From Vibrio sp. 10N.286.49.B1 (lineage in GTDB: Bacteria > Pseudomonadota > Gammaproteobacteria > Enterobacterales > Vibrionaceae), in assembly GCF_002873335.1 (NCBI RefSeq), contig NZ_MCUW01000009.1:130065-194064 (forward strand): 64,000 nt of DNA. The letters are read 5' to 3'. The position numbers were made by a program, and so were the translations under genes. Shown piece by piece: positions 36,007-44,817 of this stretch. The first letter of the stretch is position 1, and each line of letters begins with the position of its first letter. Below the pieces are notes generated by a model. The model ran no database searches and had not been told where the DNA came from. It saw nothing but the letters and a program-made list of their open reading frames with translations.

Positions 36007-36046
36007 ACTTACTCAGAAACCACTATACTTGCTCAGAGGCCACTAT
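36007..36046. repeat. 20-bp tandem duplication at the yecM 3' end
   Basis: Two adjacent 20-bp units, ACTTACTCAGAAACCACTAT and ACTTGCTCAGAGGCCACTAT, differ at only three positions. The unit spans the end of yecM: the copy inside the gene encodes ASEQV before the stop, the outer copy would encode a near repeat (VSE then stop). Confidence 0.8.
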
Positions 36047-36589
36047 GTTTTTCAAACTATGAGGGTGCAGTTTGATACACACCCCATCATATTTGAATGC
36101 CACGGTCGGGTTTGCTAAACGTTCCCCCTCACCGTGAGGGCTCGACAACTTCATCACTACGCCGCTTTCATCGAGTTGTGTCAGCTTTTTTGAGAGTAAA
36201 GGAAAACGCAGACAAAGCTCACTAAGAAAATCATCCGCCGTCGTGGCGTCCGAAGGAATCACAAATTCAACATGCTCCCAGTGCTCAATAGGGTGCTGCT
36301 TGTTCGGTGCAGGGTAAGGCAACTCTAAACATTCGATACGACCTAGGGCTGTCTTTAGGGGTTCTTTAAACGCTAAGACGATGATTGGTCGGCCATTAAT
36401 GCTGGCTTGAGAAATCACCTCTCCGTATGACAACCACTCTTGATGCGCCGCCTGAGCGACATCATAATCGTTGATTCTCAGCGCAATGTGATCAGCCTGA
36501 TAATCGGAGAGATCGAGGGATAATGTGTCGCATAAAGTCTGGATTTTATCCGTAAATGTGTCGATTTCATTCAACATTTGAGAAGGCAT
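36023..36589 (-). CDS. yecM: YecM family protein (VOC-like fold)
   Basis: The frame is open further upstream, but I choose the ATG at 36589 (MPSQMLNEIDTF) because an AAGG lies 4 bases before it and the resulting 188 residues equal the E. coli length. Motifs QADHIALRIN, INGRPIIVL, IECLELPYPAPNK, WEHVEFVIPSD, KLSSPHGEGERLANPTVA and KLHPHSLKNIVASEQ match YecM, a glyoxalase/VOC-fold protein that keeps metal-site-like His and Glu residues and has no established reaction. It is divergent from argS, its chromosomal neighbour in E. coli too. The last codons lie in a 20-bp tandem duplication. Confidence 0.9.
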   Translation of the reverse strand: MPSQMLNEIDTFTDKIQTLCDTLSLDLSDYQADHIALRINDYDVAQAAHQEWLSYGEVISQASINGRPIIVLAFKEPLKTALGRIECLELPYPAPNKQHPIEHWEHVEFVIPSDATTADDFLSELCLRFPLLSKKLTQLDESGVVMKLSSPHGEGERLANPTVAFKYDGVCIKLHPHSLKNIVASEQV

Positions 36590-36781
36590 TAAGCCTTTTT
36601 GCATCAGGGTTTGTTGCACTAGGTGATCACTCTTTTTGTCCTTCGAGGGGTAAATACTACCAGTAATCCTTAAGATTAAGAAAAAATCCAATGTTTGCCC
36701 CTAGGTGCAAGACGTTAAAGTTGTTATTATGTGCGCCAAATTACTAGTGAAAACCAATTCCAAGAATTGAAGGAAACGCGT

Positions 36782-38515
36782 GTGAATATCCAAGCACTGA
36801 TCAACGACAAAGTATCTCAGGCTCTTGAAGCCGCTGGCGCACCAGCAGGCAGCCCTGCAGCAGTTCGCCAATCTGCGAAACCACAGTTTGGTGACTACCA
36901 AGCCAATGGCGTCATGGGCGTTGCTAAGAAGTTGGGCAGTAATCCACGAGAATTCGCTCAAAAAGTCCTAGACGTTTTGGACCTAGATGGCATTGCAAGC
37001 AAAACTGAAATCGCAGGCCCTGGTTTCATCAATATTTTCCTTAGTGAAGAATTCCTAGCAAAAAGCGCAGAAGCCGCATTAGCTGACTCTCGCCTTGGCG
37101 TAGCGGCTCAAGAACAACAAAATATTGTTGCAGATTACTCGGCACCAAACGTGGCAAAAGAAATGCACGTTGGCCACTTGCGCTCTACCATCATTGGTGA
37201 CGCAGTTGTTCGTACGCTGGAGTTCTTGGGACACAATGTTATCCGTGCGAACCACATTGGCGACTGGGGCACACAATTTGGCATGCTTATCGCTAACCTT
37301 GAGCGTGTGCAAAAAGAGTCGGGCGAAGTTTCTATGGAACTGTCCGATCTTGAAGCCTTCTACCGTGAATCTAAAAAACTTTACGATGAAGACGAAGCGT
37401 TTGCAGCCCGCGCTCGTGGCTACGTAGTGAAACTACAAAGCGGCGATGAGTTCTGTGCTCAAATGTGGAAAAAACTGGTCGATGTCACCATGGTTCAAAA
37501 CCAGCTTAACTACGATCGCTTGAATGTATCACTGACTCGTGATGACGTGATGGGTGAGAGCATGTATAACGACATGCTGCCAGGTATTGTCAAAGATCTT
37601 CAAGAGCAAGGACTGGCTGTTGAAAGTGACGGCGCTCAAGTGGTCTACCTAAACGAATACAAAAACAAAGACGGCGAGCCTATGGGTGTCATCATCCAAA
37701 AGCGTGACGGCGGCTTCCTATACACCACTACTGATATTGCATGTGCGAAATATCGTTATGAGCAGCTAAATGCTGATCGCGTGCTGTACTTCATTGACTC
37801 TCGTCAACATCAGCATCTACAACAAGCTTGGACTATTGTTCGTAAAGCCGGTTATGTGCCGGAAAGCACCACGCTTGAGCACCATGCGTTTGGTATGATG
37901 CTAGGCAAAGATGGTCGCCCATTTAAGACTCGTGCAGGCGGTACCGTTCGTCTAGCCGACCTACTTGATGAAGCCATCGAGCGTGCTGGTGCACTTATTG
38001 AATCAAAAAATCCTGAGCTAGAATCGGCTGAGAAAGCGAACATCGCGAATACCGTTGCCATGGCAGCCGTGAAGTACGCTGACCTATCCAAACACCGTAC
38101 TACCGATTATGTGTTTGATTGGGACAACATGTTAGCTTTTGAAGGTAACACGGCCCCATACATGCAATACGCATATACGCGTGTTGCCTCTGTATTTGCA
38201 AAAGCTGGCGTTTCTATGGATGAGCTTCAAGGCGACATTCTCATTACTGATGAGAAAGAAAAAGCGCTGGTTGCTAAGCTTATGCAGTTTGAAGAAGCCG
38301 TGCAGTCTGTAGCCAAAGAAGGCCAGCCTCATATTATGTGTAGCTACCTGTTTGAACTTGCTGGTCAGTTCTCTAGCTTCTACGAAGCGTGCCCTATTCT
38401 TAGTGCAGCAGATGAAGCAACAAAACAAAGCCGCTTGAAATTGGCTGCGCTAACAGCGAAGACGATCAAGCAAGGCTTGGATCTACTTGGCATCGAAACA
38501 TTAGACAGAATGTAA
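36782..38515 (+). CDS. argS: Arginyl-tRNA synthetase
   Basis: Class I arginyl-tRNA synthetase. I start at the GTG at 36782 ([11 protein letters not shown]) because an AAGGA lies 7 bases before it and the length then equals E. coli (577 aa). The longer frame from 36731 would add 17 non-conserved residues. The HIGH-type motif HVGH is at residues 129-132 ([16 protein letters not shown]). HADSRQ-like [12 protein letters not shown], then [21 protein letters not shown] (the KMSK-loop equivalent, as in E. coli ArgS) and a C-terminal DALR anticodon-binding domain follow. It is followed by a terminator, so it is transcribed alone. Confidence 0.97.
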   Translation: MNIQALINDKVSQALEAAGAPAGSPAAVRQSAKPQFGDYQANGVMGVAKKLGSNPREFAQKVLDVLDLDGIASKTEIAGPGFINIFLSEEFLAKSAEAALADSRLGVAAQEQQNIVADYSAPNVAKEMHVGHLRSTIIGDAVVRTLEFLGHNVIRANHIGDWGTQFGMLIANLERVQKESGEVSMELSDLEAFYRESKKLYDEDEAFAARARGYVVKLQSGDEFCAQMWKKLVDVTMVQNQLNYDRLNVSLTRDDVMGESMYNDMLPGIVKDLQEQGLAVESDGAQVVYLNEYKNKDGEPMGVIIQKRDGGFLYTTTDIACAKYRYEQLNADRVLYFIDSRQHQHLQQAWTIVRKAGYVPESTTLEHHAFGMMLGKDGRPFKTRAGGTVRLADLLDEAIERAGALIESKNPELESAEKANIANTVAMAAVKYADLSKHRTTDYVFDWDNMLAFEGNTAPYMQYAYTRVASVFAKAGVSMDELQGDILITDEKEKALVAKLMQFEEAVQSVAKEGQPHIMCSYLFELAGQFSSFYEACPILSAADEATKQSRLKLAALTAKTIKQGLDLLGIETLDRM

Positions 38516-38550
38516 CGATCCACTGTACTTCAATGAAGTTATAGTCAAAT

Positions 38551-38584
38551 AAAAGGCGAATTGCGAAAGCAACTCGCCTTTTTT
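38551..38584 (+). terminator. Rho-independent terminator of argS
   Basis: The stem AAAAGGCGAATTGC with one mismatch to its partner, closed by a GAAA tetraloop, ends in TTTTTT, 35 bases past the argS stop. Confidence 0.9.
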
Positions 38585-38606
38585 AATTCAGTTTCAGGAG
38601 AATACA

Positions 38607-39035
38607 ATGACGTTTTCACTGCACCCTCAACTTGCTCAAGATACCGTTTATCTTGGTGATTTTCCGCTCTGCATTGCATTACTGCACCGAGATGATTCTG
38701 TACCTTGGGTGATTTTGGTTCCCAAGCACCCTGACCTTACAGAACTCCATCATTTACCAATGGATCAGCAGCAACAGTTTCTGAATGAGTCACAATGTAT
38801 CAACCTCGCCCTCGAAACCTTATTCTCTCCAGATAAGCTCAACTTTGGTGCATTAGGTAACATGGTGCCACAGCTTCACATCCACCATATTGCTAGATTC
38901 CATCACGATATAGCCTGGCCCGGTCCGCTGTGGGGCAGCACCAAAGGACAATATCGAGCCGAGAGTGCTCAAGAAACACTCGTCGCTCAACTACGAAATG
39001 AACTGTCGAAGTGTGCCGAATTTTCAACACGATAA
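38607..39035 (+). CDS. HIT-domain protein
   Basis: A 142-residue protein of the histidine-triad superfamily of nucleotide hydrolases and transferases. Early residues form the family's beta-strands (CIALLHRDDSVPWVILVPK), and the C-terminal part holds the triad region QLHIHHIARFHHDIAWPGPLWG. The triad is altered: it reads H-I-H-H-I instead of H-x-H-x-H, keeping the second His (usual nucleophile) but not the third in place. This form occurs in a proteobacterial subfamily with the same AWPGPLWG tail, whose substrate is not known. A CAGGAG ribosome binding site precedes the ATG. Confidence 0.88.
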   Translation: MTFSLHPQLAQDTVYLGDFPLCIALLHRDDSVPWVILVPKHPDLTELHHLPMDQQQQFLNESQCINLALETLFSPDKLNFGALGNMVPQLHIHHIARFHHDIAWPGPLWGSTKGQYRAESAQETLVAQLRNELSKCAEFSTR

Positions 39036-39055
39036 TGAGTGTTTACATGGGCAAT

Positions 39056-39085
39056 AAAAAAGGCCTCAACATGAGGCCTTTTTTT
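39056..39085. terminator. Bidirectional terminator between the HIT gene and feoC
   Basis: AAAAAA-GGCCTC-AACAT-GAGGCC-TTTTTTT. It serves the HIT gene on plus and the feo operon on minus, and its right T-run overlaps the feoC stop codon. Confidence 0.9.
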
Positions 39086-39314
39086 ACATCTTAACTTGGA
39101 TAGACAACCCATTGGGTTGGTTGACGTGATATCTCACTCGAAGCAATTGTCCGGCTTTATCACAGTCCTCTGTTCTCGACAGTTTACCTTTCCGTATCCA
39201 TACCTCAAGCATGGCTTCTACGCCATCTTCACTCAAGGCAAACTCTGCAGCAAGCGCTTGGCGAGTGACGCCAGGGTGATGCTCAATATGCGCTTTCAAG
39301 TCAGCTAAGATCAT
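39084..39314 (-). CDS. feoC: FeoC-like regulatory protein
   Basis: A 76-residue winged-helix protein (MILADLKAHIEHHPGVTRQA, FALSEDGVEAMLEVWIRKGK), last gene of the feo operon, with its start overlapping feoB by 4 bases. In enterobacteria FeoC has a Cys cluster for iron-sulfur binding; here only one Cys is present, so that cluster is absent, as is known for Vibrio FeoC. In V. cholerae FeoC interacts with FeoB and is needed for ferrous iron uptake. A role as a structural partner of FeoB rather than a sensor is inferred. Confidence 0.9.
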   Translation of the reverse strand: MILADLKAHIEHHPGVTRQALAAEFALSEDGVEAMLEVWIRKGKLSRTEDCDKAGQLLRVRYHVNQPNGLSIQVKM

Positions 39315-41584
39315 GCCACCTGTGCCTCTAAGCCTTTTTGTTGCTTCTTGCCTTCCGATTTCAACAACTTAAAGACCAACAAACAGAACACTAGGATGCC
39401 ACAGATCCAAGCAGCACTCGACATTGGGTGCGCACTAAAGTGAGTCACTTGGTAGTATAATGTCGCGCTGCCATAAGCAAGCCCCATGGTCCAAACACCA
39501 ATAAAGCGTGCATATTTCTGACCAAACTCTCGCACATACGCGCCCATTGCTGCCACACAAGGCGTGTAGAGCAAGATAAAGATAAGGTAAGCAAACGCAG
39601 CATTAGCACTCACAAAATACCCTTTCAGGTTACCAAATATCGATGAATCAACTTCCTGGTCTGCGGCCACCGCATTGGTATCGGACAAATCACCGACATC
39701 AACACCTAATGGATCAGAATAACTCAACCCAGCCAGATTCTCTGGGATAGACGCCACCGCTTCTTGCAAACTCGCCATCAGGTCAAACTCAGCACCCTCA
39801 TCATCGCCTGACGTATACAAGCTATTGAGTGTACCAACCACGGCTTCTTTTGCGAAAATACCCGTAATAATACCGACCGTCGCTGGCCAGTTGTCTTGCT
39901 GAACGCCCATCGGAGCAAAAACAGGAGTTACGACTTGCGCCGCTTTTGATAACACAGAGTTTTCACTGTCTTCGTTACCAAACGAACCATCCATGCCGAC
40001 TGAATTAAAGAAGCTAAGAATGGTCACCACCACCACGATAGTCTTACCAGCACCAAGTACGAAGCGCTTCAGTTTTTGCCATGTCTTTATCATGACATTT
40101 TGAACGGTTGGTAACTCGTAGTCTGGCATCTCCATGACCAAGCTATCGCTTGAACCAGGGTAAATGGTGTGTTTTAGCACAAGCCCGGTAAATACAGCGG
40201 CAACAATACCCAACACATAAAGAGCGAAGACAATGTTTTGCCCACTGTCTGGAAAGAAAGCTGCTGCAAATAATGCATAAACAGGTAAACGAGCACCACA
40301 CGACATAAACGGAGCCATTGATGCCGCTAACTTACGTTCACGCTCTTGGTCAAGGGTACGAGTCGCCATTATGGACGGTACATTACAACCAAACCCAAGA
40401 ACAAGTGGTACAAATGCCTTACCTGGTAGACCGATTTTTTGCATCACTTTATCAAGAACAAAAGCAGCGCGGGCCATGTAGCCAGAACTTTCTAATACCG
40501 CAAGGAACAAATAAAGTGCCGCAATGACAGGAACAAAGGTTGCCACCGTTTGAATACCGCCACCCACACCATCGGCGATTAAAGTCACCAACCAAACTGG
40601 CAGGTGATCGTCTAATAGGTGATGACCGCCATCAACAAGCAATGCCCCTACGCCAATATCAAAGAAATCAATAAACGCGCTACCGATGTTAATAGAGAAC
40701 ATGAACATCAGGTACATAACAACAAAGAAAAACGGAATCCCAACCCACTTATTTAGGATAAAACCATCCACTTTTTCAGTAAAGCTACGGCTTAATTTGC
40801 CTTCACTGCGGCGTAATTTTTTACATTCTTCATGGAGGAATGTGTACTTAACATCGGCAACTTGTAAGTCAATATCTATCCCAGTTTGCCTGCGAGCCGT
40901 TGCAACCGCTTCTTTTTGTTCACTGGTTAAGGTATTCAATACCATGACATCATCTTCAAGTGAACGAATTGCCAACGCTCTCGCATCGACAGACTCACCC
41001 GTAAACATTGGCACTAACTTAGCAATGGCATGCTCCATGTCATCGCCATAATTAAGATCGATTTTATCTAAGGTCAAACCTTGGACTAAGATCTTATGCA
41101 GTTGCTCCTTTAGCGTTCTCACTTGGTCTTTATCTGTCGCAGAAAGTGTTAGAACTGGGCAGCCTAATGTTTTTTCAAGCGCCTTAATGTCCAGTTTGAC
41201 GCGTTCACGCTTCAACGCATCCATTTTATTGAGAACAACGATCATTGGTCGACCCAATTCACGAAGTTGAAGCGTCATATATAAACTGCGCTCAAGACTG
41301 GTCGCATCAACAACGTTAATAATCAGATCGGCTGGATGTGTAAGAACCGCACGAGATGCTATTGACTCATCGATACTGTTGCCATCATTACCACTATCCA
41401 GTGCATATATACCTGGCAGGTCGGTAAGCTGGAACATATCGCCTGCGTGACGGTATTGCCCCGTTTTCTTTTCGACGGTGACACCCGCCCAGTTACCGAC
41501 TTGTTGCTTAGCGCCGGTAAGCCCATTGAACAAGGTCGTTTTGCCACTGTTTGGGTTACCAACCGTTAAAATGGTGTAGTTCAT
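39311..41584 (-). CDS. feoB: Ferrous iron transport protein FeoB
   Basis: FeoB is the inner-membrane Fe2+ importer. The 757-residue protein begins with a soluble G domain: G1 VGNPNSGKTT at residues 8-17, G3 DLPGIYAL, G4 NKMDALKR, G5 TLSATD. A helical linker leads to the membrane part with the two Gate domains (YMARAAFVLDKVMQKIGLPG, GCNVPSIMATRTL, a second half with FAKEAVVGTLNSLY) and a C-terminal Lys-rich tail. Vibrio FeoB is reported to use both GTP and ATP. It overlaps feoA and feoC by 4 bases each, so the three are translationally coupled. Confidence 0.97.
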   Translation of the reverse strand: MNYTILTVGNPNSGKTTLFNGLTGAKQQVGNWAGVTVEKKTGQYRHAGDMFQLTDLPGIYALDSGNDGNSIDESIASRAVLTHPADLIINVVDATSLERSLYMTLQLRELGRPMIVVLNKMDALKRERVKLDIKALEKTLGCPVLTLSATDKDQVRTLKEQLHKILVQGLTLDKIDLNYGDDMEHAIAKLVPMFTGESVDARALAIRSLEDDVMVLNTLTSEQKEAVATARRQTGIDIDLQVADVKYTFLHEECKKLRRSEGKLSRSFTEKVDGFILNKWVGIPFFFVVMYLMFMFSINIGSAFIDFFDIGVGALLVDGGHHLLDDHLPVWLVTLIADGVGGGIQTVATFVPVIAALYLFLAVLESSGYMARAAFVLDKVMQKIGLPGKAFVPLVLGFGCNVPSIMATRTLDQERERKLAASMAPFMSCGARLPVYALFAAAFFPDSGQNIVFALYVLGIVAAVFTGLVLKHTIYPGSSDSLVMEMPDYELPTVQNVMIKTWQKLKRFVLGAGKTIVVVVTILSFFNSVGMDGSFGNEDSENSVLSKAAQVVTPVFAPMGVQQDNWPATVGIITGIFAKEAVVGTLNSLYTSGDDEGAEFDLMASLQEAVASIPENLAGLSYSDPLGVDVGDLSDTNAVAADQEVDSSIFGNLKGYFVSANAAFAYLIFILLYTPCVAAMGAYVREFGQKYARFIGVWTMGLAYGSATLYYQVTHFSAHPMSSAAWICGILVFCLLVFKLLKSEGKKQQKGLEAQVA

Positions 41585-41811
41585 TTTGCAGACTCCACTT
41601 CAATGGATTGCGCTATCGCATTTCGAATAGCCAATGAGACACCACGAACTTCAATCTGAAGAGGATCACCCATCGGAGCTCGGCGAATCACTTTAATCTC
41701 TGTATTAGGTAAAATTCCCATTACCATTAGTTTCTTTCGGACGTCAGTCGAGAGCCCCGATAAAGCAGTAATCGTACCACTGCTTCCTACTTGTAATTCA
41801 GCCAGCTTCAT
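41581..41811 (-). CDS. feoA: Ferrous iron transport protein FeoA
   Basis: A 76-residue SH3-like protein (E. coli FeoA 75 aa) with the family motif MKLAELQVGSSGTI and KLMVMGILPNTEIKVIRRAPMGDPLQI. It supports FeoB-mediated ferrous iron import and is the first gene of the operon. A Fur box lies 26 bases upstream. Its stop overlaps the feoB start by 4 bases. Confidence 0.95.
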   Translation of the reverse strand: MKLAELQVGSSGTITALSGLSTDVRKKLMVMGILPNTEIKVIRRAPMGDPLQIEVRGVSLAIRNAIAQSIEVESAK

Positions 41812-41836
41812 TTAGTTCACCCAAAGTATGATTGGT

Positions 41837-41855
41837 AATGAGAAATATTAACATT
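41837..41855 (-). promoter_or_regulatory. Fur box upstream of feoA
   Basis: AATGAGAAATATTAACATT matches the 19-bp Fur palindrome (AATGATAATNATTATCATT) at 15 of 18 positions. It lies 26 bases upstream of the feoA start, in the right place to block the operon promoter under iron-replete conditions. Confidence 0.75.
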
Positions 41856-41891
41856 AGCGGTTATTTTAAAGGCGCAATCTTATGTTCCGCT

Positions 41892-41905
41892 TTGCGTTAA
41901 ATCAA
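41892..41905 (-). promoter_or_regulatory. Possible FNR site upstream of feoA
   Basis: TTGCG-TTAA-ATCAA matches the FNR consensus TTGAT-N4-ATCAA at 8 of 10 positions, about 80 bases upstream of feoA. Feo is activated by FNR in E. coli under anaerobiosis, which fits, but the single site is not decisive. Confidence 0.4.
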
Positions 41906-42138
41906 GTTTGTGGCAATTGTAACTGAAAGTAACGTCAAAAAAATCACGTTAATTTCGTCAAAAATAGTGACACCCATAGATTAACGGCCTTTCTATAAAA
42001 TCTAAAAAACTAAAATAACAAACAAAAAATCCAATAAAATAAACAAGTTACAATGAAAACTTAAAAATGTCGTAATTTTAATGGTAGGTTGCCGTTTTTT
42101 TTATAAGGAAATTAAGTGAGAGTCGTTATAGTAAATTT

Positions 42139-42267
42139 CAACAGAGCAAATCGCGCCTGTTTATGAAATTCCAGAGGTGATGTGGTCATCCACATCACTC
42201 CGGCAGCAAGCGAAGGTGTCATTGACACCCGCGGTATGGTCCCCCGACTGTGCCGCGATTTTTTTTT
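42139..42267 (+). ncRNA. Candidate structured small RNA or leader upstream of pxpA
   Basis: The 564-base gap between feoA and pxpA holds no supported protein, but 42177-42267 folds as three consecutive hairpins: GTGATGTGG-TCAT-CCACATCAC (perfect 9 bp), GGTGTC-ATT-GACACC (perfect 6 bp) and a 12-bp terminator stem followed by nine T. A TATAGT at 42127-42132 could be a -10 element, giving an approximate 5' end near 42139, but the -35 is poor, so the 5' boundary is a guess. It could be a free-standing RNA or a leader ending before pxpA (start 42376). The other parts of the gap show the Fur and FNR-type sites described above. Confidence 0.5.
42230..42267 (+). terminator. Strong Rho-independent terminator in the feoA-pxpA gap
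   Basis: The 12-bp stem CGCGGTATGGTC / GACTGTGCCGCG (with G-T wobbles), loop CCCC, then A and nine T. It points along the plus strand and no gene precedes it on that strand, so it ends an unannotated transcript or attenuates one running into pxpA. Confidence 0.8.
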
Positions 42268-42375
42268 CTTCTTGTCTATTCTTCTCAAAAACCACACGCT
42301 CACCTCCCTTCAATTTGTCTATTCGACTAGAATTACCGCATAATGGCATTCATTTATTTTCAGGAAATTAGAGTC

Positions 42376-43125
42376 ATGATGACACTAAATGGCGACGTAG
42401 GTGAAAGCTACGGTATATGGTCGCTTGGCCGTGATGAACAACTCATCCCACTATTGGATATGGCCAATATCGCTTGTGGGTTTCACGCCTCCGACCCAGA
42501 AACAATGTCTAACACCGTCCGGCTATGCCGCCAGCATAATGTCTCTATTGGCGCTCATCCCGGCTACGATGACAAGGTAGGCTTTGGTCGCAGAAGCATT
42601 GATATGTCTGAAAGTGCAATCACCGCGTCGATTATGTACCAAGTCGGCGCATTACAAGGCATCTGTCAGCTGCACTCATGTCAAGTCGACTACATAAAAC
42701 CTCACGGTGCGATGTACCACGATATGATGGCTTCAACGTCCGTTATGACGGCTATTTTTAAGGCAGCGGCCATACTCAATCTCCCTGTGATGCTTTTAGC
42801 AAACAAACAACCTGAGCCATCGATTCATCTCGCTAACGAAATGGGAGTGATGGTCATCTTCGAAGCCTTTGCGGACCGTCGATATACAGAAGGTGGAGAA
42901 TTAGCACCGCGTACTCAAACTGACGCAGTATTTCACAAGGAAGACGATATTCTTACACAAGCACATTCGATCTTGGAAAATAGCGTGGTCTTTTCAGCAA
43001 CAGGTCGTGCGCTGAAACTCAGCGCAAGTACATTATGTGTTCATGGCGATAACGCTGCCTCTATTGAAGTCGCCACATCAATAAGAACATTAATTAATCA
43101 GTATGGTTTAACCAATGAACCGTAG
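42376..43125 (+). CDS. pxpA: 5-oxoprolinase subunit PxpA
   Basis: PxpA, with PxpB and PxpC, forms the prokaryotic ATP-dependent 5-oxoprolinase that opens pyroglutamate to glutamate. I start at the ATG at 42376 (MMTLNGDVGESYG) since the LamB/YcsF family begins with this motif; an upstream ATG at 42343 would add 11 unconserved residues. The 250-residue protein has NIACGFHASDP, SIGAHPGYDDKVGFGRR, DYIKPHGAMYHDM and EAFADRRYTEGGELAPR, all signature segments. The stop overlaps pxpB by about 11 bases, so the genes are translationally linked. Confidence 0.95.
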   Translation: MMTLNGDVGESYGIWSLGRDEQLIPLLDMANIACGFHASDPETMSNTVRLCRQHNVSIGAHPGYDDKVGFGRRSIDMSESAITASIMYQVGALQGICQLHSCQVDYIKPHGAMYHDMMASTSVMTAIFKAAAILNLPVMLLANKQPEPSIHLANEMGVMVIFEAFADRRYTEGGELAPRTQTDAVFHKEDDILTQAHSILENSVVFSATGRALKLSASTLCVHGDNAASIEVATSIRTLINQYGLTNEP

Positions 43126-43813
43126 CCTAACGATTCAACCGGCTTCCGAGTCTAGTCTCATCGTCTATTTTGGTGCTGAGATTGACCCAGAGCTACCCGT
43201 ACTGATCGCAGAGTATGCACGACAGATTAAGCAACACTATGCAGCGTACATTCTAAATTGCATCCCATCTTATACATCGCTCACGATTGAGTACCACCCG
43301 CTTAAGCTAGATGACGCAGAACTTCGTCGTTTCATCAGCGCGATAAAGCCCATGAGGCAAGACTCAAACCGCTTGCAAAAAACCATCCAATTACCTATCT
43401 ACTATGATACCAGCGTGGGTCCCGACCTCATCAACATGGCCGCACAACTCGCGCTTTCAACACATGACATTATCGCTTGCCATCAATCAACAATTTATAC
43501 CGTTTGTGCAATAGGTTTTGCTCCCGGTTTTGCTTTTCTTGCTGACGTAGATCCTCTTATTCGCATGCCTAGGCTAACAGAGCCAAGAAAATTCGTACCA
43601 AAAGGAAGCGTAGGTATTGCTGACCGCCAAACCGCGGTTTATCCCATGTCGACACCCGGTGGTTGGAACATTATCGGTAATTGCCCTGTCTCACTGTATG
43701 ACGCCGTTTCGCCGCAACATTCGTTATTACAGGTAGGTGACCGCGTTCAATTCCATGCGATTCATCAAGATAAGTTCATCGCACTAGGAGGTGAGTTATG
43801 CCCGCATTGGTGA
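43115..43813 (+). CDS. pxpB: 5-oxoprolinase subunit PxpB
   Basis: A 232-residue protein of the KipI/allophanate-hydrolase subunit 1 family (E. coli PxpB 218 aa). Signature segments are CIPSYTSLTIEYHPL, STIYTVCAIGFAPGFAFL, RMPRLTEPRKFVPKGSVGIAD and STPGGWNIIGNCP. It forms a complex with PxpC and passes activated 5-oxoproline onward with PxpA. It overlaps pxpA upstream and pxpC downstream (by ~16 bases). Confidence 0.94.
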   Translation: MNRSLTIQPASESSLIVYFGAEIDPELPVLIAEYARQIKQHYAAYILNCIPSYTSLTIEYHPLKLDDAELRRFISAIKPMRQDSNRLQKTIQLPIYYDTSVGPDLINMAAQLALSTHDIIACHQSTIYTVCAIGFAPGFAFLADVDPLIRMPRLTEPRKFVPKGSVGIADRQTAVYPMSTPGGWNIIGNCPVSLYDAVSPQHSLLQVGDRVQFHAIHQDKFIALGGELCPHW

Positions 43814-44817
43814 TCATTAATCCAGGCCACCTCTGTTTGGTTCAAGATCTCGGGCGATTTAATGTCGGTCAATTTGGTCTAAGTCAAGGAGGGGCTTGCG
43901 ACTTGCATGCTCATTGCTGGGGACAGAAGGCATTAGGAAATCCCATCACAAATAGCAGTATTGAGATCTTATTTGGACATGCTCAATTTCAGGCAACCGA
44001 CACTATCACCATGATTCTCACTGGCGCAGACTGCCAAGCGGTGACCACCCCCTCCCTTCAACCGATCTCAAGTTGGCAGCCATTTACCCTCAATAAAGGC
44101 GAGTGTTTGACGTTAAAACGTCCCAAAAGTGGATTGCGTACCTACCTTTCTATCCAAGGCGCGTTTGATATCCCCTCACACCTCGGCAGTGTTTCTACCG
44201 TGATGAGAAATCAAGTTGGTGGTATCAATAATGGCGAACCACTAAAGAAAGGCGACATACTCGCAATAAAACAAGATACACTGCCCATAGCGCCAACGTC
44301 AGATTCACCAAGACCTCGCTCACCTATGGCTGGATCTCAAATACCTCGCTCACAAATATCAACGTATCCCGCGTTGCAAAAAATCAAATTGATTCCCAGC
44401 TATCAGCACACTACTTTTTCTGATGCGTTTCGACGTGACTTCTTTCAGCGAACCTTCACCGTTTCACCGCAAACTGATCGCATGGGCATTCGTTTAACCA
44501 TAGATCAAACCAGCTCACCTTCTTCTAGAGCGACGTCACCGCAATTAAGCCAGCCGCGGTTAACACCACAGGACATCAGCATGATCTCAGAGGGAATTGT
44601 ATGCGGTTCCGTTCAAATTACTCATGGCGGCTCACCCATTATTTTATTACAAGATAGGCAAACTCTTGGCGGTTACCGTAAGATTGGGGTGGTTGCATTT
44701 CGAGATTTAATGAAGCTAGGACAACTACGTCCCGGCGATCAGCTCATGTTTGAGCGCACTAACCTTGAGGTCGAGCGCGTCAAACAACGCGCTTTTTTCC
44801 ACGCCTTTTCGCTATGA
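43798..44817 (+). CDS. pxpC: 5-oxoprolinase subunit PxpC
   Basis: A 339-residue protein of the KipA/allophanate-hydrolase subunit 2 family. It begins MPALVIINPGHLCLVQDLGR and has FGLSQGGACDLHAHCWGQKALGNP, TYLSIQGAFD and ISEGIVCGSVQITHGGSPIILLQDRQTLGGYRKIG, the signature of this subunit. It is about 30 residues longer than E. coli PxpC (310 aa) because of two Ser/Pro-rich inserts around residues 163-190 and 240-256. The 3' end overlaps the stop codon of the convergent regulator by 6 bases, with no terminator between them. Confidence 0.93.
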   Translation: MPALVIINPGHLCLVQDLGRFNVGQFGLSQGGACDLHAHCWGQKALGNPITNSSIEILFGHAQFQATDTITMILTGADCQAVTTPSLQPISSWQPFTLNKGECLTLKRPKSGLRTYLSIQGAFDIPSHLGSVSTVMRNQVGGINNGEPLKKGDILAIKQDTLPIAPTSDSPRPRSPMAGSQIPRSQISTYPALQKIKLIPSYQHTTFSDAFRRDFFQRTFTVSPQTDRMGIRLTIDQTSSPSSRATSPQLSQPRLTPQDISMISEGIVCGSVQITHGGSPIILLQDRQTLGGYRKIGVVAFRDLMKLGQLRPGDQLMFERTNLEVERVKQRAFFHAFSL

